Positions 47,178 through 58,762 of a DNA stretch of 64,000 bases are shown here, one piece after another. The translations under genes and the position numbers were made by a program. Within the stretch, counting starts at the first letter, position 1. Each line of letters starts with the position of its first letter. The notes beneath the pieces were generated by a model. The model did not search any database. It saw only the letters and a program-made list of their open reading frames with translations, and had not been told where the DNA came from. This stretch comes from Arcuatula senhousia (taxonomy: Eukaryota; Mollusca; Bivalvia; Mytilida; Mytilidae), in NCBI GenBank assembly GCA_963971305.1, contig OZ020313.1, positions 52,958,203 to 53,022,202 on the forward strand, written 5' to 3'.

Positions 47178-48297
47178 AACAAGAGGCTCCCAGGAGCCTA
47201 AATTGCTCACCTGGTCTTGATGTCAACCCTATATTTTGTAGAGCTATATGAGCTGAACATTTAAGCAAGCAACAGTTTTTTCTTCATTTACTATAGTTTT
47301 CATTCTATAGGCCAAAAACATGAAAAACGGTTGTTTTAGGGGCCGTAACCCCTATAAGGGGTCATCTGACAACTTCAACCCTATGGAGACTTTTGTAGAG
47401 CTTTATGCGCGGAACATTTAAGCAAGCAACAGCTTTTCTCTATCTGCTATAGTTTTCATTCTAAAGGCCAAAAACATGAAAAAGGTTATTTTAGGGGCTG
47501 TAACCCCTATTAAGGGTCATCTGACAACTTCAATCCTATTGAGACTTTTGTAGAGCTAAATAAACTGAACATTTAAGCAAGCAACAGCTTTTCTCTATCT
47601 GCTATAGTTTTCATTCTAAAGGCCAAAAACATGAAAAAGGTTATTTTAGGGGCCGTAACCCCTATTAAGGGTCATCAGAAGACTTCGATCCTATGGAGAC
47701 TTTTGTAGAGCTAAATGAGCTGAACATTTAAGCAAGCAACAGCTTTTCTCTATCTGCTATAGTTTTCATTCTATAGGCCAAAAACATCATTTTAGGGGCC
47801 GTTACCCCTATAAGGGGTTATCTGACAACTTCGACCCTATGGAGACTTTTGTACAGCTAAATTAGCTGAATATTTAAGCAAGCAACAGCTTCTCTCTATC
47901 TGCAATAGTTTTCATTCCATAGGCCAAAAACATGAAAAAACATTATTTCAGGGACCGTAGCCCCTATAAGGGGTCAGTCTGACAACTTGGACCAAATGGA
48001 AACTTTTGTAGAGCTTTTAATGCTGAAGCAGTAGGATGGCATCAGATTTCATCTATTTCTTATACTTTTTGATTTACAAGCCAAAAACAGTAGTCTGACC
48101 CCCCCCCTGGTCTATTTTTAGCGACGGCGGCCATATTTTTCGACGAATCAAAAATTCCCACATCAGTTCTGAGGGGGATACCCTAAGGTACCATCAGACC
48201 AAATTTGGTTTGAATCTGTTCAGCCGTTTCAGAGGAGAAGAAGTTTGAAGAAAAGTTAACGACGACGACGACGAGTGTTGGCAATAGCTCACCTGGC
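47178..48297 (+). mobile_element. Tandem-core element family C, copy 3
   Basis: Same ends as copy 1 (AACAAGAGGCTCCCAGGAGC; right CTCACCTGG-type), about five core units with GCAAGCAACAGCTTTTCTCT, and a (GAC)n block near 48258-48275. Confidence 0.8.
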
Positions 48298-49640
48298 CTA
48301 ATAATAAATCCTTGACAACTGAAAACGGTTGTGTTTTTGGATAACATTTACATGAGGGTATGGATAACCCGGTGTCCTCACTTCTGTACACGTATTCTTT
48401 ATTTTTTTTCTTATTCTCAATTCTTCTAATGTTTTTGTCACTTTTCTCATTATTCTTTATTCTTTAGGTCTGGCGTTGTCGGGGAAATAAATTTCTCTGC
48501 GGAAGCTCCAGCTGCTAGTCTTGTGGGGAAAATACTTTTTCGTCCCCAGAAAGACCCGTGACGGGACCTATGGGGAAATAAGATTTCTCCGCGGAAGTCC
48601 CGGCCGCGGGTGTGGTCGGGGTTTAAGTGTAATTAAATTTTCTCTATTTTTGTACTTTTTTGGGTCATTATTTTTATCTGTTAGTTTTGAACCATAATTT
48701 TCTATTCTTTTAACCCCATCCACAACCCCTCACGAACGCTTTGATAACACAAAATCGCCAGGTCATTCAGTGTGGGGGGGGGACTTTTGATTTAGCTAGT
48801 TCAAATGATTCTTCTGATTTTTAGAGTTGTTATAATGTAAGCGTAGATTCTGATGATTTTGATAATGTAAGATCTGTGAAAAAAAAACGTTATCGTAAAA
48901 GAAGCCTGGTATTTTTGACGGCACCCGGCTGATGAGGTCGTTAAGAAACAGTTGTGGTCTCTGTCAAAGTTGTAGTTTGAATATGCAGGTTCAAATCATC
49001 AATTTTGGTACTAACTTGTTTGTTCCTGGGGAGTTGGAAATTTTGTCTTCGGCCGAAATCTCAAAATTTGAGAGGCTTGGTGGAACAAAATTATTGAAAA
49101 AAAGCATATTAAATTGGATAGCATGAGTGGCAAGGTTTGAAAAGATGTACACTGATATTATTAAACAATTTGAGATTGGTTTATCCGATTGGTCTCAAGA
49201 TTTCAGCGAAATTGAGAAAATATGTAACTAGTAGTAAAACTGAGGTTAAAAGTAAACCTGGTCAGTCGAATGAAAGATTTTGAGAAGGATGGAATTTTTA
49301 TTTTTTTTTCTGCTATTCAATGGAAGAAATGTATACATAAAACAGTGTCATTATCAGATGGTGTTAATTTGACATATATTCCAGCTGTGCATTCTAGAAT
49401 TTTGAATTCTGGGCTTCCCAATTTTTGGGGTACTTATATTCCTGTTAAATCAGGAATTAATATTAAAAACGAAAGAATATGGAATATGTTTCTTTTTTAG
49501 AGATAGTTTGATTACGATGAAAGTCGTTCATCTTTTCGAGTTTGGTGCACCTGTTGGTTTTGAAGGTGAATTTTTAGAACCATAAATGGGGAACAGGTTT
49601 GGAAATATTTATTATTGTGTTTCTTGAACTTTTTTAGCTA
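48298..49640. other. Intergenic; duplicated block and a degenerate frame
   Basis: A roughly 115-bp block (GGGGAAATAA(A/G)(T/A)TTCTC) is repeated near 48479 and 48568. At 48932 a short frame holds NSCGLCQSC, a CXXCxxC-like motif, without further support. It may be decayed mobile DNA. Confidence 0.3.
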
Positions 49641-49689
49641 GGGTTTGAATCTTTTCTTGTATGGTAGTCAAGTTTGCCTTTTTTTACTT

Positions 49690-50550
49690 GTAGATTTCCT
49701 TCAAGGGCTTTTGTTTAGTACTTTGTCAATTAAAACAATGCTGTGGTCCGATACTCCAGGCACAGTTTTACAAGCTTTTACAAGACTTGGATGTGAAGTT
49801 AATTGCAGATCTAAGTTGTTGTTTTCTCTGGTGTTGTTCATTTGCATCTGTTCTAAACCATGCTCTGTAGCTATTTCGAGAAGTCTGTGATGGTTGTTGT
49901 TCTGGGGACATTCTGGTTTTACTGATAATGCGGTGCATGTTCTCGGTGTGTGGCAGATTGAAGTATTCTTCTAGAATAATTATTTGTCTTTGCATTTCTT
50001 CATAATAGGATGTAACGATTCATTCAGTTGTTCTAAGAGTCATGGTTGCACTGGGTGGTCTGTAAAATGATCCAACCAAAACGTTTTTCTCTCTGTGTTT
50101 GTACTTCAGTCCAGTCGACTATTTCACAGTTCAGTTGGTGTCGCTCTCTTCTACTGTCCATGTTTTGTGATTTTCGCTTACTGTTATAAATACACCTCCT
50201 CCAATTTTGTTTCGGTCTTTCCTTTGTAAATTGCATGAAAATCTTCTGGAAATATTTCTCAGTTTCTAACCTTCAATGAACAACCATGATTCTTATGTAA
50301 TGATAATGTCTTGTTTCAGGTAAGCTATTGCTTCACAGTTGTGTTCTTTTATTCCTGATGTTGTTGGTAACTTCTGCTTCTGCCAGATAATGGCCACAAT
50401 CAACGTACTGATTATTCTGCCATGTTTCTGGTAACTGACTAAAGGGGGCCTTAAGTTCTGCAGTTTCGACTTGTAGTAAACACATGTGAGCTATGTTGTT
50501 CTTCATTGATGGTTCTCGATGAGAGTGATCTAGTTTTTGGACTGTCATGA
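49690..50550 (-). pseudogene. LINE endonuclease-domain remnant
   Basis: Minus-strand fragments in shifted frames encode NCEIVDWTEVQTQREK, then LLEIATEHGLEQMQ and LVKACKTVPGVSDHSIVLID. The order and the final SDH motif are those of the APE-type endonuclease of non-LTR retrotransposons. Frameshifts and stops show it is dead. Confidence 0.6.
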
Positions 50551-50629
50551 CTTATTGAACTAAATGATGAGTCTATATTATTGATGGTTTGTCGAAACGG
50601 CCTGGCTAATCCTTTACATACATGTGATT

Positions 50630-50720
50630 CTCCCGCCGGGAGTCGAAATCTCCCGACTTTTTTTATCCATCTCCCGTTCTCCCGACTTTTTGTGTAATCT
50701 CCCGCTTTTTCAAGGCATGG
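50630..50720. repeat. CTCCCG-rich block, left
   Basis: Five or more TCTCCCG words with (A/T) spacers. A related block lies at 58265-58320 in the same orientation (AATCTCCCGCTTTTT shared). Confidence 0.55.
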
Positions 50721-50892
50721 CAGAATTTTAATTTTATAGACATTTTAATTGATCAGTCATAAAATATTTCCGGTGTTTTAGGGGTTTGTCAATTGGGTGG
50801 ACGTTAAATCAACAGGTATAGGTGTTAATTAAAAGTTTATTGCCATAATTGACCCGATGATTGTATAAACAGTTTGAGATTAATCAGTGAAG

Positions 50893-51033
50893 CCATGTTG
50901 TGTACAAGTTACAATATTGTACATGTTGCAACATGTATGATGCAATCATACAAGTTGCAACATGTACACTAATTGTTGTACATGTTGCAACATGTACAAA
51001 CTTTTTAAAGAAATTTGTTCTAACTTGTACAAT
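50893..51033 (+). repeat. Left palindrome-bearing arm
   Basis: It contains copies of the palindrome TACATGTTGCAACATGTA with TTGTGTACAAGTTACAATAT at its outer side. The arm is repeated in inverse at 58040-58203. Confidence 0.8.
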
Positions 51034-51424
51034 AGGTCAGTGAAGACATTTAAGTTTTCTTGTTTTGTAAATAAAAGTGTCAAATACATAAAAGTCAGTT
51101 TCAAATTAATTGTGTTTGTTTTTTTTATTTTAAAATTTACCCAGAAACTTGTGTAAGCCCCTTGGATTAAACTGAAAATTTTTTAACTAAATTTAATTAA
51201 TGTCTCAGGATTAGATTATAATAGAAATGATAGAAATTAAAAAGATATCTCAATAACTACTCAGCTTAAACTGATCATGAGAAGATGTTTAAAGGTAAAA
51301 CACTACTAGGTTGTAAAATTGAGGCAAACCGGCACAGCAGAAGGTCTATCAAGAGATTGTCCAGCTTGCCAAGAACAACTGTGTAACAAACGCCTTTAGT
51401 GAGGGAGATACACCAGCTCTCATA

Positions 51425-51984
51425 TGTAACAGGAGGGTCGGATGCGCCACACCACGTGTGCTACATCGTCCCCTCGTGTCTGGCGAACTGTCGTGTACGG
51501 TTCGTCCGCAGGGATTGAGCTTAGGCAGAAGGCAATACTCCAAAGATGTTCAGATACTTTATGACTAAAACTTACAGTTACATATATTGTTAATTCAACA
51601 ATCAAGTCAAAAGAACATAATTTAGAATTAAAGAGTGTCAACGCAAGAAAGTTTACTTGCATAAATATGACACCCTTTGAAGGTCCAAAGGTAAGGACAT
51701 AGATGCCCCATGGTTCAATTCGAACCCAGTACAAAATATAAAATAAACAGTTCAATAGTCCTCAAATCACTTTCTATGTGGTGCATCGGTTCCATAATAA
51801 CGGCAAAAGACCATGAAATTCACAGTAATCATCACTTGAAATTGTCCTCAAATTAAAGTTATGTAATGTCCAAACGTCTCTAATATTTCTGGTAGAAATC
51901 CTTTATGGAAATTATGTAGAAATATAAAAAGTTTTCTCGTCCAAGGGAGATCATCAATGTGATTATTTCATCACACCCGTTACA
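51425..51984 (-). repeat. LTR (3' LTR in element orientation)
   Basis: 560 bp, TG...CA ends. Differs from its partner by small indels and a few substitutions. Confidence 0.88.
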
Positions 51985-52968
51985 TTCCTCCCCTCTTAAG
52001 ACTAAATTTGCTGAATGGAATAAAGCATCAATTAAGTCCAAAATGAAATAATCAGTAAGCATCATTTCTACTGTTAATGACAATTCTCCTCAGTTCTTTG
52101 ACTGGACAACACCATCCATCATACCTAAACACTATAGCAAAGGCTTTTTCAGCCTTATCAGTGTTAGAACTCAGCATCAGTGCTGGAAGCAGAAAGCAAA
52201 CTAAACACACATTAAGTATCTCATCATAATGAATAGATAATTCACATAAAGCTCAAACTGTAGTTTGATATAAACAGATGTGTGAAATATTTAACTTAGT
52301 CAGTAGGCACCGATACTAATATATTCTCAAGTCCTATTAACTAATAAAAGCTGAACTATGCAAATATCTCATAAAGTTTAAGTACAATGTAACAATCCAC
52401 TTAGATAATGAGACACCCTTGGTCTCATGCAACACAGTTGTCTAGATAAGATATACCCCTACTAATCTATTTCGGAAGTCATCTTCTAACCTCTAGCAAC
52501 TAACACATTCTCATCAAGCATATGAGAATAACCACATCTAGTGAAAAGTCCATGTACTGTACAATGATAAGTGCAAAATGATAATGCAAAAATGCATTTA
52601 ACCAATAAAATGTGTATGAAATATGCAAATAACTATTCAAAAATGATTTTTCTCTAACTTACTGCTCAATGATCATAACACAATAATAAAAGAATGATTA
52701 TACTGAAAAATCTATCCAAAATGAAATCTCTGAAAATCCTACTTAAACAAATATTCAGTTTAAGAATCTTAACATCAAATCTAACATAGAAAAAATACTA
52801 ACATATATACATGTGATCACATAAAAAATAAAATAGAGCTCTCCGAAATCTGAAAAATAGTTTTGCCAAAATCTGATGCCTGTGCACAGGTTCATCACGT
52901 TGCTACACATCTTGGAGTACTACCTAACTACCTAGATTCATCTCAATCCCCACAATGGCCACCAAAAA

Positions 52969-53530
52969 TGTAACAGGAGGGTCGGATGCGCCACACCACG
53001 TGTGCTACATCGTCCCCTCGTGTCTGGCGAACTGTCGTGTACGGTTCGTCCGCAGGAATTGAGCTTAGGCAGAAGGCAATACTCCAAAGATGTTCAGATA
53101 CTTTATGACTAAAACTTACAGTTACATATATTGTTAATTCAACAATCAAGTCAAAATTAAGAACATAATTTAGAATTAAGAGTGTCAACGCAAGAGAGTC
53201 TACTTGCATAAATATGACACCCTTTGAAGGTCCAAAGGTAAGGACATAGATGCCCCATGGTTCAATTCGAACCCAGTACAAAATATAAAATAAACAGTTC
53301 AATAGTCCTCAAATCACTTTCTATGTGGTGCATCGGTTCCATAATAACGGCAAAAGACCATGAAATTCACAGTAATCATCACTTGAAATTGTCCTCAAAT
53401 TAAAGTTATGTAATGTCCAAACGTCTCTAATATTTCTGGTAGAAATCCTTTATGGAAATTATGTAGAAATATAAAAGTTTTCTCGTCCAAGGGAGATCAT
53501 CAATGTGATTATTTCATCACACCCGTTACA
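52969..53530 (-). repeat. LTR (5' LTR in element orientation)
   Basis: 562 bp, TG...CA ends, nearly identical to 51425-51984. Confidence 0.88.
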
Positions 53531-53681
53531 CATACAAGAATTGAAAAAGGCACAAGCAAGCAGCAGCGTAAGGGACTTGTTCCTCTTTTTCAGCATTTTG
53601 TGTAGAGTCAATTTGTCATGCGAAAACAAGGAAATGTGTCAAGATGACACTGATGCCCCACTGGCTAATAAAATAAAATAA

Positions 53682-53946
53682 AACTGTTATTTTTACAAAA
53701 TTTGCTAAGTCCAAGGGCCGTAATTAAGGTCAAAATCAGTGGACCGGAACGAAACTCAAACTTGACCTGTAACTCATAATGGTAGACTCACATAATAAAA
53801 ATCTTTTAAATATATGCAAGGTTGTCGAAAAAAGTGCAGAAAACTTTTATTTTCACAAAATTTGCTTAGTCCAAGGGCCGTAATTAAGGTCAAAATCAGT
53901 GGACCGGAACGAAACTTAAACTTGACATGTAACTCATCATGGTAGA
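53682..53946 (+). repeat. Tandem-core element family E, left part
   Basis: Two units of about 161 bp share GTCCAAGGGCCGTAATTAAG and GTGGACCGGAACGAAACT. The element resumes at 57504 after the TIR insertion. Confidence 0.7.
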
Positions 53947-56900
53947 TAGTGCAGTGACAATTTCAAAAAAGATGCTTATTTTCGGAGTTTAATCAACCGG
54001 GTGGACACACGGCTAATTTTTGTTTTATTGTTTAGAGCATACCTTGAGGCAACTTTTTTGCCCGGTCGTAAAGATTTCCAATGGTGCAGTTTTGGTTTTT
54101 ATGAAGAAAAAGGGGGGTCTTCTGGTTTGGGGGAAATTTAAGTGTTGACTTTGGCTTACAATTATTTTTAAGAGGGCTAAAGAGGGTTAAAACTTGTAAG
54201 TGATTTAGGTAGGTTAGTATTTGAGAATTCATAAACTTCCTCAATGAAGCGTGTTTATTGTGATGTTTTAAATATTTTTCAAATTTTAAAAAAGCCTTAA
54301 CAACAACAGAATTTAGATGTATTTCAGTTGTAATATCTCAGGAAAAATAGGTTAATGTCTGTATTTTTTTTGTAATTATAATTAAAATATGATCACCGTA
54401 AAACATTAGGCTAATATTTATCTAATTGTGTGTTCGATTTTTAAAAATATGTTTGAAAAATAACGATGGTTCAAATCTGTCAAAACTTGTTTCCGGATTT
54501 TAATAACTTATCATGACCGGTACGATTTAAAAATTATAAATTTGTTTATTTTTTACACATTTAAATCGTCTTAAACACATAGAAAATCCATTTTGTTGGC
54601 AATAAATCATTATTTTGAGCAAAATGTAATATAGCAGAACCTCTTAAAAATAGTTTTTGAATGTAAATTATCATATTTTAAAAGTTTTTCAAAATATCTT
54701 AAGACCAAACTATTAAACAACAAACTGCAACGGACCGATATTATTAGTTCAAAATGTAGCGATATGAATGTTTTCAAAATTTATTAGCTGGTTTTGTAAT
54801 ATATTGAAAACCGTTTTAACCCAAGTACTTGCAAGTTTTCGACTAAATAATGACACTAACATTAATACTAATACTAGTAAGTCAGAGGTAAAAAACGGAA
54901 ACAACATTGTTTTCCAAATTATTGCATTTTGATTCCAACATAATAAAAATGTAAAACTATTTAATTCTAAAAGACAAACTGTTTATCCTTCGAAAAAAGT
55001 CATGACAGAACAGTAATTCTTTGAAGTGTGCATGAAAACTGCAACTTACCCTCTGTTAAATAGTCAGCAGTTCAACAAATTATCAAAGAAAAAAGAGAAA
55101 AAAAGACAGACATGGTTTCAAATCTGTCGTCTGGAACTGTGTTTTAGTTTTATTCAAATGATAGTTAAGTCATATTGTTTAAAATATTGTTTCGATTCCT
55201 TTGAACGTTTTCAACCTGTCCATAAAATTGTAGAAAGAAATATTTTATTTCGGAAACAGTCCTTTAGCAAAACAAATATATATCGCCCCTGTATGTGTTA
55301 AAATCGGATACACCTGAAGCGTACAGTAAAGATATATATTTAACTGAATACCACTATAAAAAATAAGAAAAGTCGGCAAACTAATTTTTGGTAATTCTAT
55401 ACGTAGTATACGAACCGTAAATCAAGATTCTCAAGAAAAGCCCTTAAAATTTGATTCAATGTTTAAGATATTTATTAGCACAAATCCTTTATTCGTGACA
55501 GAGACAAGTTTTATGCCTCCCGACAACATTTCGAGAGGCATTAAGCTTTACTCATATCCGTTCGTACGAATTTTTGTCAAGCTTTCCTCAGAAACCGTAC
55601 ATGATAATGATTTGAAATTAGGCAGGGGGCCGTTCAGTATCACAGCTAGACTGAATGCCCTAAGCGAATTTCAGACCTGTCGAACTTCTACTTTGCTGTT
55701 GGGACTGGGTCGGTATGACAATTTATGTAAGAATTTTCACTAAGCCTTGTCCGTGCATAATAATGATTTGAAACTTGGTAGGATAGCTCAATATCACAAA
55801 CTACGTCCCAAGCGACTTTCGGACTTCTTGAACTTCTACTCCTCGTTTAGGGCCTAGCGAGGGCATTCATGCCCCCATTCCTTCTTTATTTGGTTATATA
55901 AATAATAGTTATATCAACAACAATAAAAAATCCATAGATTAGTCAGTCAGTGATTAGGGTTACAAATAGACTATTGCTAACTGCCATCGAATGATCGTCC
56001 GACTTTGATAAATTATATATTGCTGAACGCCTATTTCACCTATTTTTCTATTGGTGCTTCTCACTAGCTGCCATACTGATCGAGCTTGTATCGATAGATC
56101 TAAACCAAGAGCTGATGTTCCTGGTTCAGGATCTAAGTCTATAACGTTAATGGCGTCCCAAGGTTTAAATCCTAAATGTCCAGATCCGATCTTTTAAAAG
56201 CATTTATTAGACTTATAAGAGTAGCTGAACTTGTGCGGTTGGCGTATCGTATGACTTTGTTTTACATTTATGTAGCCAGGTGACTTCGTTTACGTTTGTG
56301 TGGTTGGGGCTTTTGAGAGAAACCACCTTTGCACAGGGTTGTTTCTTAGATAAATGTATGTCTTTGTTTGGATTGCCGGTGCATAACATCTAAAAGCTAT
56401 ACGAACCATCTTTGATATGATTGGTCTTCAATGAATCTGCATGTGATATGAGATCAAACCGTATGCCATCACCTGAATAAGTGGATCTTTGTCTCTTCTC
56501 TTTGCTTTTTTTAAAACCTGGTTTGGTTTGCGAATTCCTTTGGACGCTGATCATGTTAAGAGAGCTGGTGACCATTTTGCCTTTGACAACAGCAATTCAA
56601 ACTTGGAAATTTAGTTGATAGTTTCATATCTGATGTAAAAGGCGATTTTTATAAATAGACTACACGGATCGGGAAAACGTTGTTTAAGCATATCACTAGA
56701 ATTTCTACCTATGTAAGAATATAATATTCTAAAAAGTGATAGCAAAAAAAAACCTCCAAGAACATTTACAAACATATGTTATATGAACACCACCGGTACA
56801 CAGTAAAGTCGACCATTGTTTGATAGTGCAGCAATTTCGGGAGGAGTGTTCAATAACTTATGTGACTTAATACTTGTCTACTTGTTTTAAATATTATTCT

Positions 56901-57503
56901 TGTTGGATTTGACGTATTCTAAGTATAAGAAAAGCTCCAAATAAGAGATTGGTAAAGATGATAGAAAATTACACGATGTCAGGCCATGACATGGGTATTT
57001 TATAAATGTAATGGTCTTCATGATTTTTGATAAAATCCTTGTTATAAGTTATCAAAAATACGTATATACTTTGAAAAATAGTTTTGAATTAGTAGATATG
57101 AAAAAACTGGTATATTTATGCAGAACTTCCGGAATAAACATAGAAATTTGAAACAATGCACCTAGAAGAAAAAGGGGCATAATTCAAGCAGTAACAGAGT
57201 TATGACCCCTGATTATTTACTCTGTTCGTTTGGTATTTGCTTAAAGTATCTTAAAACATTAAAGTTTAAATAAAATCACAATCCTCTACTAAAATATAGA
57301 CATAAACTTCGAAATTTGACGAAAAATTGAATGCTGACTATTTGACCTTTGATCTCTGATCACAGACTTTTGCACCACTTGTAACCTTTACGACCACTCA
57401 AAATGAATGGGGTAAGAATTAAGCTATCCAAAGAGGTATGATTCAGCCGTGTGTCAGGGTGGTTGATTAAAATTTGAAATCGACACTCTAAGTCACTGCA
57501 CTA
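53947..57503. mobile_element. 3.55-kb TIR element with 3-bp target duplication (AGA)
   Basis: TAGTGCAGTGAC at 53947 is inverted at 57492-57503, with further pairing through TTTAATCAACC and ACACACGGCT. AGA lies on both sides, and the uninterrupted site GGTAGACTCACATA is preserved in the neighbouring unit at 53781. No transposase recognised; a degenerate repeat (AATGATTTGAAA... AACTTCTACT) lies at about 55500-55880. Confidence 0.75.
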
Positions 57504-57960
57504 AGACTCACATACCAAAAATCTTTTGAATATATGCAAGGATGTCGAAAAAAAAGTGCGGAAAACTAAAGTGTGACGGACGGAAGGAAGGACGGAAAGA
57601 CGGAAGGTGGGAAAAACGGATGGTCAATATTGCCGAACATTGTCCTTGGCATATTTCTGAAAAAAATCTCCTTGATAACATTTGTGTTTGTAAATAAAGA
57701 AATGGAGCGTCGCACACGACAGCTAATCCCCTTGTCCGTAACATTAAAATGTAAGTGGAGGTGACCTAAATAATCTGGAACAGATGTCAATTACTATCCA
57801 AGATATACCCACTTTTCAAAAATCATTCCTCTACTAATTGTAATTGCCAAGATTTTCACCTTAACCCAAGATATTGACAAAGCAAAAACCATTACATACA
57901 AACGTATGAACAAACGAACCAAAAGCTATATCCCCTCCTCAACTCTGTTGGGCTTGGGGA
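57504..57960 (+). repeat. Tandem-core element family E, right part
   Basis: It continues the family E unit (ATATATGCAAGGATGTCG), followed by a GACGGAAGGAAG microsatellite at about 57574-57608. Downstream sequence to 57960 is unassigned. Confidence 0.6.
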
Positions 57961-58039
57961 TAATAAAGCAGAATTTCAAGCAAATTACATCAGTAGATCA
58001 TATACTAGTAGCTAGCAATTTATCCTTATATGCCATTTG

Positions 58040-58203
58040 TACAAGTTAAAACATATTTCATTCAAAAGTTTGTACATGTTGCAACATGTACAGCAATCGG
58101 TGTACATGTTGCAACTTGTATGATTGCATCATACATGTTGCAACATGTACAACTTTTTTGTACATGTTGCAACATGTACAATATTGTAACTTGTACACAA
58201 CAT
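58040..58203 (-). repeat. Right palindrome-bearing arm
   Basis: Inverse of 50893-51033 with one extra palindrome copy. It has four TACATGTTGCAACATGTA-like palindromes at about 58074, 58101, 58130 and 58157, two of them imperfect. Confidence 0.8.
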
Positions 58204-58264
58204 ATATTTGGCACACGCTAGTGCCCTCAATTGTCATTGAAATGCAATTTTAATGAGCGTTGAA

Positions 58265-58320
58265 AATCTCCCGCTTTTTTGTCCAATCTCCAGCCAAAAA
58301 ATTCAAAATCTCCAGCTTAG
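58265..58320. repeat. CTCCCG/CTCCAG block, right
   Basis: TCTCCCGCTTTTTT followed by CTCCAGCC words, in the same orientation as the left block at 50630. Confidence 0.5.
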
Positions 58321-58559
58321 TCATCACAGATCCGTCACATGTATGCCTTTACTTAATATTTTTCAAGCCAGTTTTAATCAACAATGAATTATTTTTCAAT
58401 TCGATTGCTTTATGAACAACATAGCCAAAGAAATAAAATTGCTTATGATATCATAAACTGTTTTATAAACCAACTTTAAAACCCTATATAATTGCGCATG
58501 CTTTAATGAGTAATTAGGCTTAATTGGTACCCTGAGAATAGTTTTATCGAACCTTATAT

Positions 58560-58641
58560 CTGAATAAAGGGACGAAATTCGTGGGACGAAAAATTTTCTC
58601 GTCCTTTTCCATCCGGGCATTTCGTCTTTATTTCGGCAAAA
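58560..58641 (+). promoter_or_regulatory. Probable 5' UTR of the SR splicing factor gene
   Basis: The 80 nt before the ATG are pyrimidine-rich in part (TTTTCTCGTCCTTTTCCATC) and contain no upstream ATG in frame. No clear TATA box or initiator can be assigned; the transcription start is unknown. Confidence 0.4.
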
Positions 58642-58762
58642 ATGTCTCGCCGTGCCGAAGGACAATTATTTATTGGCAGACTGAGTAAATCGACAAGAGT
58701 TAGAGACTTGGAAGATGTGTTTGAACCATATGGTCGCATGACACGCTGTGAAGTTAAATATG
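58642..58762 (+). CDS. SR splicing factor exon 1 (residues 1-40)
   Basis: It encodes RNP2 (LFIGRL) and RDLEDVFEPYGRMTRCEVKY, the first helix and second strand of the RRM. Donor G/GTACTG; phase 1 out. Confidence 0.9.

Larger units (their letters stand above)
51425..53530 (-). mobile_element. Non-autonomous LTR retrotransposon with 4-bp target duplication
   Basis: Two direct LTRs (51425-51984 and 52969-53530) begin TGTAACAGGAGGG and end CCCGTTACA, with only a few differences. CATA flanks both sides (51421-51424, 53531-53534). On the minus strand a purine tract, AAGAGGGGAGGAA, abuts the downstream LTR and TTTTTGGTGGCCATTG follows the upstream one at the primer-site position. The 984-bp interior has no gag/pol frame. 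Confidence 0.87.
51323..53681 (+). pseudogene. Possible open frame split by the LTR insertion
   Basis: A 34-codon open stretch ends exactly at the insertion point (51424), and removing the element plus one CATA lets it continue 48 codons to a TAA at 53679-53681. No family is recognised. It may be an exon of the surrounding element or chance. Confidence 0.25.

Noticed and set aside
48932..49126. Frame with CGLCQSC, a CXXC-like motif
   Set aside because: Too short, no second cysteine cluster in frame, and surrounded by decayed repeat DNA.
51420..53302. Two almost identical minus-strand frames starting MNCLFYILYWVRIE
   Set aside because: Both lie within the LTRs; duplication reflects the LTR pair, not two genes.
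58396..58739. Minus-strand frames over the SR gene start
   Set aside because: Antisense shadow; the plus strand encodes a clear RRM with proper splicing.
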